DNA of 23,396 nt from JBIKVP01 sp044356745 (lineage in GTDB: Bacteria; Pseudomonadota; Alphaproteobacteria; Rhizobiales; Beijerinckiaceae), in the NCBI GenBank assembly GCA_044356745.1, contig JBIKVP010000028.1, positions 1 to 23,396 on the forward strand, given 5' to 3'. Positions 7,668 to 16,379 of this stretch are shown in pieces. How positions within the stretch are numbered: position 1 is the first letter of the stretch; every line of letters begins with the position of its first letter. The translations under genes were made by a program, and so were the position numbers. The notes beneath the pieces are model-generated. The model saw only the letters and a list, made by a program, of their open reading frames with translations. It was not told where the DNA came from and did no database searches.

Positions 7668-8911
7668 TAATTTTTATTCTTTTCCACATTCGCTTCAATT
7701 AAAAGTCCTGAGAATAAACATGCGCGTGTGAGCATTGCAAAGCCATATGCAGCCAAAACAATTTGCCATGAGAATTGGACAATCATTAATGTGCTTGCAA
7801 GAAGTGTGACGAGTAAAAAGATGCCTTGAAAAATGGCGGCGCGTTTTTCAACATGTAAACCAATCACGGTGCCAACAAGCGGCGCACTGATTGTCAGCCC
7901 TGCAAAATAAAGCGCTAGCCAAGGCACGGACTCAACACTCAAAGCCCAACGCGTCTCATTAAACCACGGTTGGGCGATCCAAGCGAGAATACCAAGAATA
8001 CCAAATGCAATGACCGCAAACAAACTTAGCAAGGCGACAGCACGTATCGCAAATTGTCGCGGATTATCTGTAATCGCCATATGCCTTTGAAGCATCGGTG
8101 AGACGGCTCCTGTTACAATATTTGAGGGAGTCTCTAAAATTCGCAAGGCAAAGACAAGCTGCCCTGCAATCGTGGCAGGATACATTAAAGACACCATGAT
8201 CGTGGGAATATTCAGTGCAATGACCGAAATCAAACTCATCGGCAAACGCCATAAAGGCATGACGTGCCACGTTTGCGCAGCTTGTTTAAGCTCTTGAAGA
8301 GAAAAAGGATTATGCCAGAATGCGCGCCAATTGCAGCTGGTGTGTATCATAAAAACAGTTGCTGCAAACAATCCTGCCATATCTGCCACAACAAGGCTTG
8401 TTAAGGGTGAGATTCCTCCCATCACAAGACCGAGTAAAAGCGTCGCTTGTACGCCTGCCTGTATCCAATTGCCATGTGCAAGAGGCGTAAAATGCCCTTG
8501 GCGCGTGGCAAATAAAAGCACTAAACGATGTGCAAAACGCAAAGCGAGTGCAAATGGTAATATCATTATCACGACTGGAAACTGGCTTAAAGCTGCCGGT
8601 AAAGGCAAGCGGGTTACAATGGCAATTACACCCGCAATCAAAATAATACCGCACACAACAGTCGCAATCATCACGCTGAGTCTTGCTAAAAGATGCGCCT
8701 CTCGCGTACTTGGAGCAACCAAGATGGCTTGTTCATAACATCCTGAAACAATCACCCATAAGATTGTGACAATACCCATGTAAAGACCAAAAGCCGCAAA
8801 TGGTTCAGGCCCCGACAGCATTGAAAAAATCAATAAACTACCGATTGAAAGAATACGCGACAGTGCAAGGCTCAAACCAAGTTTTGCAAGCGTTGTCAAA
8901 AAATGCATCAT
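7655..8911 (-). CDS. Wzx/MVF-type polysaccharide flippase (first copy)
   Basis: This is a membrane protein of about 418 residues with roughly 12 hydrophobic helices and little soluble sequence. The start resembles oligosaccharide flippases (ALSRILSIGSLLIFSMLSGPE... then AAFGLYMGI), where a helix is followed by 'G.E.FA.FG.Y' at the first loop. It is expected to move lipid-linked glycan across the inner membrane. An in-frame TTG at 8914 precedes ATG 8911 and ATG 8908; 8911 is chosen, with AGG about 10 bases upstream. It is a single-gene unit by spacing, convergent with the GT-C gene and divergent from the amidotransferase gene. It is not a close duplicate of the flippase at 13406: the first segments align only in general pattern. 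The substrate cannot be told. Confidence 0.78.
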   Translation of the reverse strand: MMHFLTTLAKLGLSLALSRILSIGSLLIFSMLSGPEPFAAFGLYMGIVTILWVIVSGCYEQAILVAPSTREAHLLARLSVMIATVVCGIILIAGVIAIVTRLPLPAALSQFPVVIMILPFALALRFAHRLVLLFATRQGHFTPLAHGNWIQAGVQATLLLGLVMGGISPLTSLVVADMAGLFAATVFMIHTSCNWRAFWHNPFSLQELKQAAQTWHVMPLWRLPMSLISVIALNIPTIMVSLMYPATIAGQLVFALRILETPSNIVTGAVSPMLQRHMAITDNPRQFAIRAVALLSLFAVIAFGILGILAWIAQPWFNETRWALSVESVPWLALYFAGLTISAPLVGTVIGLHVEKRAAIFQGIFLLVTLLASTLMIVQFSWQIVLAAYGFAMLTRACLFSGLLIEANVEKNKNYQGV

Positions 8912-9243
8912 CAAACAGACCTAGAAAACGGTATAAATTTAAAAATTTTTAGCGAAAACATCTTTTAATCAAATATTATGTCGAGATCATTGCTACCCAT
9001 ATATTTGTGATTTAACGGCAACTTATTGAACGTACCATGCCTTGAACTCATCATAAGTAAGAGGTTTCAATTCACGCGTATAAATTGTGGATAACTGATG
9101 TGCTTATGACAGCCTAGCAGCTCAAAAAGCATCATAGCACTGCTGTTGACATTCACGCTTGCTTTCCGCTAGCTCCTAAGTCTGTTTGAGCTTTTGATGA
9201 AGCGATTTATTTCTCATCATATATTGATTTTTTAGGGCGGCAC
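8912..9243. other. Intergenic region between divergent flippase and amidotransferase genes
   Basis: About 330 bases without a convincing gene. It holds the promoter candidate at 9146-9174 for the rightward gene and an AT-rich stretch at 8930-8985 that probably carries the leftward flippase promoter. A 26-codon open frame on the minus strand (9103-9023, with no start codon) reads like protein (LTYDEFKAWYVQ at its end), but no family was recognised. No tRNA or clear riboswitch fold was seen. Confidence 0.6.
9146..9174 (+). promoter_or_regulatory. Predicted promoter of the amidotransferase gene
   Basis: A perfect TTGACA at 9146-9151 is followed after 17 bases by CTAGCT (9169-9174), a weak -10. 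This leaves an untranslated leader of about 60 bases before the ATG at 9244, which has AGGGCGG as a likely ribosome binding site. Confidence 0.35.
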
Positions 9244-11217
9244 ATGTGTGGAATTTTTGGTCTGGTGATTACCAGACAGCACCCGATGACATCATCTCAA
9301 TGGTCGCGTGGCATCTCGCGTCTGTTTGAAATGTCGGAAACACGCGGCAAAGAAGCTGCGGGTCTTGCTATTGCAACCCATGATGAATTGCTAGTGCATA
9401 AAGATTCTGTCTCAGCAAGCGCGATGATGGCAACGAAAGATTATGCACGTATTCTACAGCAGACTGAGCGCTGGTTTACGCTTGATACATCCACACATGC
9501 ACTTGCTACAATTGGTCATTCACGGCTTGTTACAAACGGTTTGCAAGGCATCGATGCCAATAATCAGCCCGTGCATCGTGATGACATGGTGCTGGTGCAT
9601 AATGGTATCGTTGTGAATGTGGATGATCTCTGGGCGCGTGAAAAAGACAAAGGCCTCGCCCCCCGTGCTGATGTGGATACGGATGTCATCCCCGCTTTGA
9701 TAGGCAAATATCGCGGCGAAGGGGCTTCACTCAAAGAAGCTGTACGCAACGTTTTTGCTGACATATATGGCGAAACATCAATCGCTTTATTTTTGCGCGA
9801 TGGGGATACGCTGACGCTCGCGACAAACACAGGATCGCTTTATGTGTGTCGCTCAAAAGAAGGGCATGGTCTGTTCTTTGCGTCTGAACGTGCGATTTGT
9901 GAAGCGTTGATGAAAGGCTCGCAAGCGCTTGCTGGTTTTGAAAATGGCGTGATCGCCCACATTAAAGCGGGTCAGGGTGCGTTTATCTCACTTGTCTCTC
10001 TTGAAATGAGCGTATTTGCTTTGACGCAAGATGATGATCACGTGTTGAGCGCACCTGCGATTGAACCTATGTTGGGGACGCAGAGGCGCATTGAGGAGAA
10101 GTCTGCGCGTTATCTTGAGGCTATGAAAGGGATGCGGCGCTGTTCGCGTTGCCTTTTACCTGAAACGATGCCTTTTATCGCCTATGATCCACAAGGCGTG
10201 TGTAACTATTGCCACACTTACACACCGTGGGTGCGTCGTCCGCATGATGATCTAGAGCGTGAGCTTGATAAATATCGCGCTAAAGACGGCAATCCTGATT
10301 GTGTTGTGGCTTTCTCAGGTGGGCGCGATAGCTCTTACGGTTTGCATCTGCTGAAAACAAAATACAACATGACACCGCTGTGTTTTAGCTATGACTGGGG
10401 CATGGTGACCGATCTGGCGCGTCGTAATCAGGCGCGCATGTGCGGCAAGCTTGGTATTGAACACATCTGGATTTCTGCCGACATTAAAAAGAAGCGTGCC
10501 AATATTCGCGCGAATGTTGAAGCATGGCTCAAAAAGCCTGATCTAGGCTTGATCCCGCTCTTTATGGCGGGTGATAAACAGTTCTTCTGGTATGCAAGCG
10601 AAACAATCAATGCGACCAAACTCAAATTATCCGTGTTTTGCACGAACCGCTTAGAAAAAACGGATTTTAAAACGGGCTTTTTGGGCATTGCGCCAACCGA
10701 TACCGAGATGCGCAACAAACCTTCATCACTACGTTTGAAATCCAAGCTTGATCTGATCTGGGGCTATGGTCGCCGCTTTTTAGCGAACCCGCGCTATCTC
10801 AATCGCTCAATTCCGGACACGCTTTTTGCGGCATTTTCTTATTACGGCATTGAGCAAGATCACCTGTTTATGTTCGATTATCTGCCGTGGGATGAGCAAA
10901 CGATCAACGATACGTTGATCAATGAATATGGCTGGGAAACAGCTCCTGACACCCCATCAACTTGGCGCATCGGGGATGGCACTGCACCGTGGTATAACTA
11001 CATTTATCATACGGTGGCGGGTTTCACAGAATTTGATACGTTTCGTTCAAATCAAATCCGTGAGGGTATGTTGACACGTGAAAATGCTCTTGCGACACTT
11101 GATGACGTGAATGCGCCGCGTTGGGGTGCTATCCGTGATTATATGCAACTGATTAATGTCGATTTTGATGAGGCGATCCGCGTTGTTGATCGGATGCCGA
11201 AGCTTTACGTGGATTAG
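9244..11217 (+). CDS. Fused class II glutaminase / N-acetyl-sugar amidotransferase
   Basis: This 657-residue protein joins two enzyme halves. Residues 1-about 270 are an N-terminal-nucleophile glutamine amidotransferase: MCGIFG with Cys2 as the expected nucleophile, 'GHSRLVTNG', and 'VHNGIVVN'. Residues from 297 are an N-acetyl-sugar amidotransferase of the WbpG/PseA type: zinc-like cysteines C300-x2-C303 (RCSRCLLPETMPFI) and C320-x2-C323 (CNYC), then the ATP-pyrophosphatase loop FSGGRDSS at 357-364. WbpG-type enzymes make acetamidino sugars and normally draw ammonia from separate HisH/HisF-like proteins. Here the glutaminase is built in, as in asparagine synthetase. A nucleotide-linked N-acetyl sugar destined for surface glycan is the likely substrate (inference). 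AGGGCGG precedes the ATG. It converges with the minus-strand operon ending at 11489. Confidence 0.85.
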   Translation: MCGIFGLVITRQHPMTSSQWSRGISRLFEMSETRGKEAAGLAIATHDELLVHKDSVSASAMMATKDYARILQQTERWFTLDTSTHALATIGHSRLVTNGLQGIDANNQPVHRDDMVLVHNGIVVNVDDLWAREKDKGLAPRADVDTDVIPALIGKYRGEGASLKEAVRNVFADIYGETSIALFLRDGDTLTLATNTGSLYVCRSKEGHGLFFASERAICEALMKGSQALAGFENGVIAHIKAGQGAFISLVSLEMSVFALTQDDDHVLSAPAIEPMLGTQRRIEEKSARYLEAMKGMRRCSRCLLPETMPFIAYDPQGVCNYCHTYTPWVRRPHDDLERELDKYRAKDGNPDCVVAFSGGRDSSYGLHLLKTKYNMTPLCFSYDWGMVTDLARRNQARMCGKLGIEHIWISADIKKKRANIRANVEAWLKKPDLGLIPLFMAGDKQFFWYASETINATKLKLSVFCTNRLEKTDFKTGFLGIAPTDTEMRNKPSSLRLKSKLDLIWGYGRRFLANPRYLNRSIPDTLFAAFSYYGIEQDHLFMFDYLPWDEQTINDTLINEYGWETAPDTPSTWRIGDGTAPWYNYIYHTVAGFTEFDTFRSNQIREGMLTRENALATLDDVNAPRWGAIRDYMQLINVDFDEAIRVVDRMPKLYVD

Positions 11218-11321
11218 AGCGGATTTTCTAATCAGTAAAAGCTTTTTGCTACTCAAGTCTTAGCATATTGTAATGCCAAGTATAAACGCCTTAAACCTGT
11301 TGATGATTCTAAAGAAAGACG

Positions 11322-11412
11322 TGGATGGCAAGCACAAGGCTTGCCATGACGCACACAGTTGTTGGTGCGCCTAATCCTCGACCGTCATGTCCGCACTTGT
11401 TGCGGGTATCCA
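11322..11412. repeat. Inverted pair of REP-like palindromic elements
   Basis: Two 30-base elements face each other. The first (11322-11351) starts TGGATGGCAAGC and ends CATGACG, with a 9-base perfect stem ATGGCAAGC/GCTTGCCAT around ACAAG. The second (11383-11412), read on the minus strand, starts TGGATACCCGCA and ends CATGACG, with the same ACAAG loop and a different stem (CCGCA/TGCGG core plus G-T pairs). Shared ends and loop with covarying stems show that they belong to one repeat family, of a type frequent in alphaproteobacteria. They lie between the 3' ends of convergent genes, where they could end transcription from both sides or protect mRNA ends. Confidence 0.8.
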
Positions 11413-11488
11413 AGCCTTTGCCCCCTGTGAATTAGCTCTGGCAATAAAGGTCGGGGTTCAAAAGACGAATTATAAAATAGAAAATCGC

Positions 11489-13396
11489 CTATCCCCCACA
11501 TCCCTTTACTTTAGCCAATTCATCTAGCGCCCAGACCTGATTAGGTGATTCATACGCTAGGGGGGCACGGGCAGAAAGGGCGATTAACCCAGTGTGCAAT
11601 GTGGGTGTTTGTCCGCTTTCTTGCAGGGATGCAATCAGCCAAGGGGAGAGCCAGCCTTCTTCAACAAGGCTCTTGAAATAGCTGGGAATCCAATCGAGCG
11701 CGGGGAGAGACAAAGCGCGGCGCAACTCTAAAACAGCACGGGCATCCATCGTGCGATAGCTGATGTGAGCGGTGTCGGTGCGGGTTTTGTTACCCTCCCA
11801 GTTGGGCGTATTGGTCGATACACCATCGCTTTCTTTCCACCCCTCCTGACACCCACCGCGACAATATTTCCAGAGTTTGGGACGTGTCTCTTCTAATTCC
11901 TGCTTGATAAAATCAAGCGTCATGGTGATGGCTGATTGTCGCACGGTTTCAGCCACAAGAGTTTGGTTGAGCGAAGCCACGCCTTCAATCCAGCTGCTTT
12001 GATAATTCCACGGCACATTGCCGCCATCCATCCAGAACGTGATTCCTTTGCGGATTGTCATGCGCCAGTTGACTTCACGTTCCATGACTTTATCGGGCGT
12101 AATCACTTCTTGCGATAACGCTTTGACGGCGCTGGATTCTGCTGACAACAAACCCAGTTTTTGAGCACGGGCGGCGATGCGTGTCATCCGCCCCATGTGG
12201 ACGAGTGAGACAATCGGTTGTCTCTCTACCGAATAACGTTTTGACCAGAACCACGGCGTAACAGTATCGGCGAGCGCGTCCCAGTGGCTCAGCTCCAGGC
12301 GAATGCGTGTACGCGCCTGTTCTCGAATTGCATTAAACGCTGCGCCTTTTAAAGCCTTGCCTTCAGCAATATCGAGCAGACCATCAAGCACATACACTTG
12401 CGACCACGGAATGCGTCCTTCAAAGTTATTCATGCCAATATAAGCAAGGCCACCATTGGCTTGTGTTGCCAGATCATGGGTGAGGGTGCGGGAGAGATCC
12501 TCACATGATTGCACGGTTGTGATTGTCTTTTGATCACGCCATGTGAGCGGAATATCGCTTGTGGCAAGGGGTGTGCAGACACTTTGCGCTTCAATCGTGC
12601 AAAGACGGAAAATGGTTTCATCAGCTTTGGGCGGCGCACGAAAACGATCATCATAATCAAGGCGTATCAAAGCCATGCCCTGACCATTGATATTTTTCAC
12701 ATCAACAATCACCGCATCCGCCCATGATGCAGGTTGAACAACCTCAATGTTGACGTCGCCGATTTTACTCACATCAGAACGCACGCGCCAACATAAGCGA
12801 TGACCACACACAACATGCGCTCCCGTTTCCGCGACATCACGGATTGTATTATCCAAACCACCAAGGGGCGATTTATCAATGATGCGCTCAAAGTTGAGTG
12901 CCTGATCTTTGACGCTAAGGCGATAGAGATCAACGCCATCGCGCACGGTTTTTCCTGAGCGGCCTGAGGGCATCGTCTCGACAACATCATAAATCACAGC
13001 AAAGGGTTGTGAGAGCGCATTAAACCCATGAAGCAAATAAAACTGTGTGTTCACATGCTCAGGAGGTGTGAGCGTTTTCACATCACCTGTTGCGGACACA
13101 GTCACGGCATTCCAGAATCCGCTAATCGCCTGTCGACCTAAAATAAGCCACCCTGATCCTTCGTGAGGCAACACCGCTTGCGGGATCATCCCTTGAGGCA
13201 GTGCGATACGACGCTCAGAAAAATCAAGTGCATACTCAGAACCATTGTCGGAAACAAGCACCTGTTTCACGCCGTTGAAATGGGTGAAAGGCATGGGTGT
13301 CCATGGTTCAGAGGCATGGGCTGAGGATGGTGCAATGATGATAATACTCACAATTAACATCATCTTGCAGAAGAGCAATTGAGCCAAAAATCGCAT
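11489..13396 (-). CDS. Exported protein of unknown family in the glycan operon
   Basis: This 635-residue protein has a signal peptide at residues 1-28 (ends SSAHA). I do not recognise the family. Residues about 30-320 look beta-rich, with repeated short strands as in a propeller or sandwich, and several Cys (for example CGHRLC) that could form disulfides. From about 325 it turns helical, with aromatic-rich segments such as 'IPWSQVYVLDGLLDIAEG', 'VPWNYQSSWIEGV' and 'DTAHISYRTMDARAVLELR', plus a 'YCRGGC' pair. That pattern resembles alpha/alpha-toroid enzymes acting on polysaccharides (lyases, glycosidases, C5-epimerases), but this is inference. AGGA lies about 10 bases before the ATG. It is the last gene of the operon, 9 bases after the second flippase, so periplasmic modification or trimming of the exported glycan is plausible. 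Confidence 0.7.
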   Translation of the reverse strand: MRFLAQLLFCKMMLIVSIIIIAPSSAHASEPWTPMPFTHFNGVKQVLVSDNGSEYALDFSERRIALPQGMIPQAVLPHEGSGWLILGRQAISGFWNAVTVSATGDVKTLTPPEHVNTQFYLLHGFNALSQPFAVIYDVVETMPSGRSGKTVRDGVDLYRLSVKDQALNFERIIDKSPLGGLDNTIRDVAETGAHVVCGHRLCWRVRSDVSKIGDVNIEVVQPASWADAVIVDVKNINGQGMALIRLDYDDRFRAPPKADETIFRLCTIEAQSVCTPLATSDIPLTWRDQKTITTVQSCEDLSRTLTHDLATQANGGLAYIGMNNFEGRIPWSQVYVLDGLLDIAEGKALKGAAFNAIREQARTRIRLELSHWDALADTVTPWFWSKRYSVERQPIVSLVHMGRMTRIAARAQKLGLLSAESSAVKALSQEVITPDKVMEREVNWRMTIRKGITFWMDGGNVPWNYQSSWIEGVASLNQTLVAETVRQSAITMTLDFIKQELEETRPKLWKYCRGGCQEGWKESDGVSTNTPNWEGNKTRTDTAHISYRTMDARAVLELRRALSLPALDWIPSYFKSLVEEGWLSPWLIASLQESGQTPTLHTGLIALSARAPLAYESPNQVWALDELAKVKGCGG

Positions 13397-13405
13397 TGAA
13401 CTATC

Positions 13406-14692
13406 CTAAAAAAACAATCTGACACCGAGAACGATACGCGCAAGAATAACAACAATCACACCACCGATGACGGCGGATAGCCCCATCGCTATCCCTGCTC
13501 CGACAAGTCCATAAAGCGGAATCAGCACAGCATTGAGTGCGATATTGGTGATGAGCATCATGCTCATAGCAATGCTTTGCCACCCAGGACGTCCCGCCTG
13601 TGAGAGAATAAGGCTGTAACACAAGGGGGCTGCCGCAAACGGTAGCGCCATCATGAGCCAGAATAACGGGGCACGCGCTTCTTGAAAGCCGTTATCTTTA
13701 AAAAACAATTCGGACATGATCGGAAAAAGGACAACCGCAACAGTCGCTCCAATCGCGGCAAGGAGTGTTACAGCCACTCCCAAACGTCGGCTGAAATGCA
13801 GAATGTGATCAAAGCGCTTATCATGAATATCGCGTGCAAGCGCGGGGCTGATGTTGTTACGCAACACGACAACGCCTTGAAGCGCTGCTTCATAGATCAA
13901 CGCCGCAATCGTATAAATTCCCACTGCGCGATCATTGGCGAGCGCTCCAAGCATCAGCACATCGACGCGGGTATTGAGTTCAACCACCATCCCTGCTGGA
14001 AACACGCGCGAGCCAAAGCGCAGATGTGTTTTGATATGATCACGAATGATAAAAGATTGGGGACGTTTGACGGTGCGCAAAACATAACTCAGCAATCCTA
14101 ACAGGAGAAACCCTTCAGCAATGCTCAAAAGCGCTGTTAAATAAGCACCGGATACGCCGATCAAGACCATGCCAGCAAGAGCAAGTAGAATAAACACAAA
14201 GCGTAATGCCTGAAAAACTGCGAACGCACGCATGTGCTGCAAGCCATTGATAACACCGAGCAAATATTTATTGAGCGCAAAAGGGATTAAGCCTGGGGCA
14301 AGGATAAGCCAACTCGTTGCTAGATCAGGAATACGTGGAAAAAGTTTCGCAATCAGCGGTGTAGCAAACGCGCTTATTAGCGCAATAATTGTTGCAATCA
14401 CGCCACACATCATAAGGCCGCTGTAAATAATCGCACCAAGTTCATTATTATCATGTGTTTTCACTTTTGGCACAGCATGAAGAGCCGAAAATTGAAGCCC
14501 AAAAGTTGCAATCTGTGACAGGAAAATATAAACCGCAAACGCAACATTGAATACGCCAAGTGTTTCAGGGCCATAAAGTCGGCCAATGGCCAGATTAAGC
14601 GCAATACCTGCCAGAGCTAGAAATGCAAGCGCTGCCATATTCCAGATGACGCCTGTTGTTAGGCTTGATGTGGTGCGGAGATGACCCGTCAT
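13406..14692 (-). CDS. Wzx/MVF-type polysaccharide flippase (second copy)
   Basis: This 428-residue inner-membrane protein has about 12 hydrophobic helices. Its N-terminus has the family pattern 'NMAALAFLALAGIALNLAIG' followed by 'RLYGPETLGVFNVAFAVYIFLSQIATFGL', close to oligosaccharide flippases of the Wzx/RfbX group (shown in two parts). The middle carries the usual charged loop (NTRVDVLMLGAL). It should flip lipid-linked glycan to the periplasm. Its start overlaps the stop of the YdcF-like gene by four bases, and its stop lies 9 bases before the secreted-protein gene. It forms part of a coupled operon, unlike the single-gene flippase at 7655, so it is more likely tied to the product of the GT2 enzyme in the same operon. 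Confidence 0.82.
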   Translation of the reverse strand: MTGHLRTTSSLTTGVIWNMAALAFLALAGIALNLAIGRLYGPETLGVFNVAFAVYIFLSQIATFGLQFSALHAVPKVKTHDNNELGAIIYSGLMMCGVIATIIALISAFATPLIAKLFPRIPDLATSWLILAPGLIPFALNKYLLGVINGLQHMRAFAVFQALRFVFILLALAGMVLIGVSGAYLTALLSIAEGFLLLGLLSYVLRTVKRPQSFIIRDHIKTHLRFGSRVFPAGMVVELNTRVDVLMLGALANDRAVGIYTIAALIYEAALQGVVVLRNNISPALARDIHDKRFDHILHFSRRLGVAVTLLAAIGATVAVVLFPIMSELFFKDNGFQEARAPLFWLMMALPFAAAPLCYSLILSQAGRPGWQSIAMSMMLITNIALNAVLIPLYGLVGAGIAMGLSAVIGGVIVVILARIVLGVRLFF

Positions 14693-15384
14693 GCTGCGCT
14701 CTCATCGTTATGATGCATCAAAGCTTGGCGGCGCCATGAGAGCCACATTTCAACGACTTTACGCGGAAGCAAGAGCGAGGCATATGCCGTTAATTCATGA
14801 TGAAGGCGCGCTAAGTAAGCGATAGGCGACAACACCAGAGGTGATGATGAAAACGAACAGGACATGATGTGACATGTTTTTCGCGTTAAAAGCGCGATGC
14901 GTGCTAGATGCAAGCGATCCGAAATAAAGACAATGTGATCCGCTTTAAGAACTCCAGCGATTTGCATCCCTTGTTCGAGGTTTGAAATGGTATCATTCGA
15001 GCCTTGATCCGCATGAAGCTGTTCAAGCGGTACACCCATTTGATGCGCTTTGCTGACCATGTTTTGCGCTCCATGATAACCGTTTCGCTCCGGACGCCAT
15101 CCGCCAACCATGATGAGATGCGCAACATGTCCCTTTTGAAAGAGCGCAACGCTACGAAGAAGTCGCTCGTAGCGCTGCTCTTCATTATCATCATAAAAAA
15201 CAATACCTATCAGTATCTTATTATTGTTTTCTAATTTTGAATATGAAGACATATTTGCATCAAACCAGCGACCATAAAAATCAATCGCGCTCAAAACTAA
15301 ACCATAAGCGAGACAACATGTGATAAATGTTAGAACAATCCGCCGCATTAAATACTTAAGTGTTTCTTGCCGCTTTTTAAACAT
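14689..15384 (-). CDS. YdcF/SanA/ElyC-like (DUF218) membrane-anchored protein
   Basis: This 231-residue protein has one N-terminal membrane helix (residues about 15-33) and a Rossmann-like DUF218 domain. Visible family features are an early strand (ILIGIVFYDDN), 'HLIMVGGW', 'GVPLEQLHADQGSNDTISNLEQG', equivalent to the DUF218 'ES.DT.ENA' motif (quoted in part), and 'HIVFISDRLHLARIALL', equivalent to 'vTs.yH..RA'. The expected acidic and Asn residues (D, N in NDTISNLEQ) and His (DRLHLAR) are kept. Members such as ElyC and SanA affect envelope polymers and undecaprenyl carrier use, though their chemistry is unclear. It starts 3 bases after the GT2 gene stops and overlaps the flippase start. Two basic stretches (RKVVEMWLSWRRQ) end the protein. 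Confidence 0.72.
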   Translation of the reverse strand: MFKKRQETLKYLMRRIVLTFITCCLAYGLVLSAIDFYGRWFDANMSSYSKLENNNKILIGIVFYDDNEEQRYERLLRSVALFQKGHVAHLIMVGGWRPERNGYHGAQNMVSKAHQMGVPLEQLHADQGSNDTISNLEQGMQIAGVLKADHIVFISDRLHLARIALLTRKTCHIMSCSFSSSPLVLSPIAYLARLHHELTAYASLLLPRKVVEMWLSWRRQALMHHNDESAA

Positions 15385-15387
15385 TCA

Positions 15388-16371
15388 TCAGCGCAAATGC
15401 TTATTGGCTTCCATATCAAACCACATCGCAAAAAATATGGACTGGAGTGCCGTTGAAAACGCAAACAGTGTCGCCATTGATGACATGGGAGGGGCGAAGC
15501 CATCGATGATCCACATTGTAATCACGCGGATTAACAGGCCAAAAAACAGCATAAACATGAGAACGCCGAGGAAATAAAATAGCACGAGCGGATGAAAATC
15601 ACGGACGATATATTTCTCCCACAAGCGCTTAAGAAAGCCACGAACGAGCACATTTGAAATCGTGAAAATGACACGGCGAATTTTAATGCCGCTCACTTCT
15701 CCCACGCCATAGACAGGGCGAACGGGCACATCACGCACGCGAAAATCTTCAATGTTGAGTTTGACAAGAAGATCGTTGGGCTGCCCATAACGACGGTACA
15801 TGCTATCCCAATCAATCGTTTTCAGCACCTCGCGATTAACAACGGTATAACCTGTCTGTGAATCTGCAACATGCCAATATCCTGACGCAATTTTTGTCAA
15901 AAATGACAAGATAGAATTACCGAAAAAACGACGCTTGGGAATAATGCGATAAGAGCCGCGCCATATCAAACGGTTTCCTTTGCTATAATCCACTTCACCA
16001 CTCACAACAGGATCAAGTAGGACGGGCAGATCGTTCGGATCCATTTGCGCATCACCCGCCATGACAACAGCGGCATCAATATCATTGTCTCTTGCCCATT
16101 TATATCCTGTCGCAATCGCGCCACCCACGCCCTGATTTTCAGGATGCTCCAGCAATACAATTTGCGGATATTTTTCTTTAAGGGCTTTCACCACTTCAAC
16201 CGTGCGGTCTTTGCTCACATCATCGACAATCACAATCGCATCAATAAAATCAGGCATCGTTTCAACGACTTTGCCGATTTGCGTTTCCTCATTGTAACAT
16301 GGCACAACAACGGCAATTTTCTTATCTTTATACACGTCAATCCCCTTGAATACGCTTTTTGATAATCTCAT
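15388..16371 (-). CDS. GT2 polyprenyl-phosphate glycosyltransferase (DPM/GtrB-like)
   Basis: This enzyme of about 327 residues is expected to move a hexose from a nucleotide donor to polyprenyl phosphate on the cytoplasmic face. Visible motifs, numbered from ATG 16371, are 'IAVVVPCYNEE' (about 19-29), 'IVDDVSKDRT' (about 48-57), the metal-binding 'GDAQMD' (106-111) and 'DSQTGY' with 'RRYGQPNDLLV' later. Two or more C-terminal helices follow (FHPLVLFYFLGVLMFMLFFG and a second near the end). The product could feed the GT-C enzyme at 4527. A GTG at 16386 would add five residues but falls inside a predicted -10, so the ATG is preferred. It is the first gene of a four-gene operon (GT2, DUF218, flippase, secreted protein) with gaps of 3, -4 and 9 bases. 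Confidence 0.85.
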   Translation of the reverse strand: MRLSKSVFKGIDVYKDKKIAVVVPCYNEETQIGKVVETMPDFIDAIVIVDDVSKDRTVEVVKALKEKYPQIVLLEHPENQGVGGAIATGYKWARDNDIDAAVVMAGDAQMDPNDLPVLLDPVVSGEVDYSKGNRLIWRGSYRIIPKRRFFGNSILSFLTKIASGYWHVADSQTGYTVVNREVLKTIDWDSMYRRYGQPNDLLVKLNIEDFRVRDVPVRPVYGVGEVSGIKIRRVIFTISNVLVRGFLKRLWEKYIVRDFHPLVLFYFLGVLMFMLFFGLLIRVITMWIIDGFAPPMSSMATLFAFSTALQSIFFAMWFDMEANKHLR

Positions 16372-16379
16372 CTTAGGCT

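Noticed and set aside
4719..8738. Several open frames of 60-135 codons opposite or out of frame with the GT-C and flippase genes
   Set aside because: They overlap well-supported genes, lack ribosome binding sites and show low-complexity, unnatural composition.
9023..9103. 26-codon minus-strand frame ending LTYDEFKAWYVQ, possible remnant of a gene
   Set aside because: It looks protein-like but has no start codon or ribosome binding site, and no family was recognised; it could be chance.
11220..11265. AAAAGCTTTT palindrome after the amidotransferase gene as a terminator
   Set aside because: The stem is short and AT-only apart from one GC step, with no clear T-run; the REP pair is the better candidate for ending transcription.
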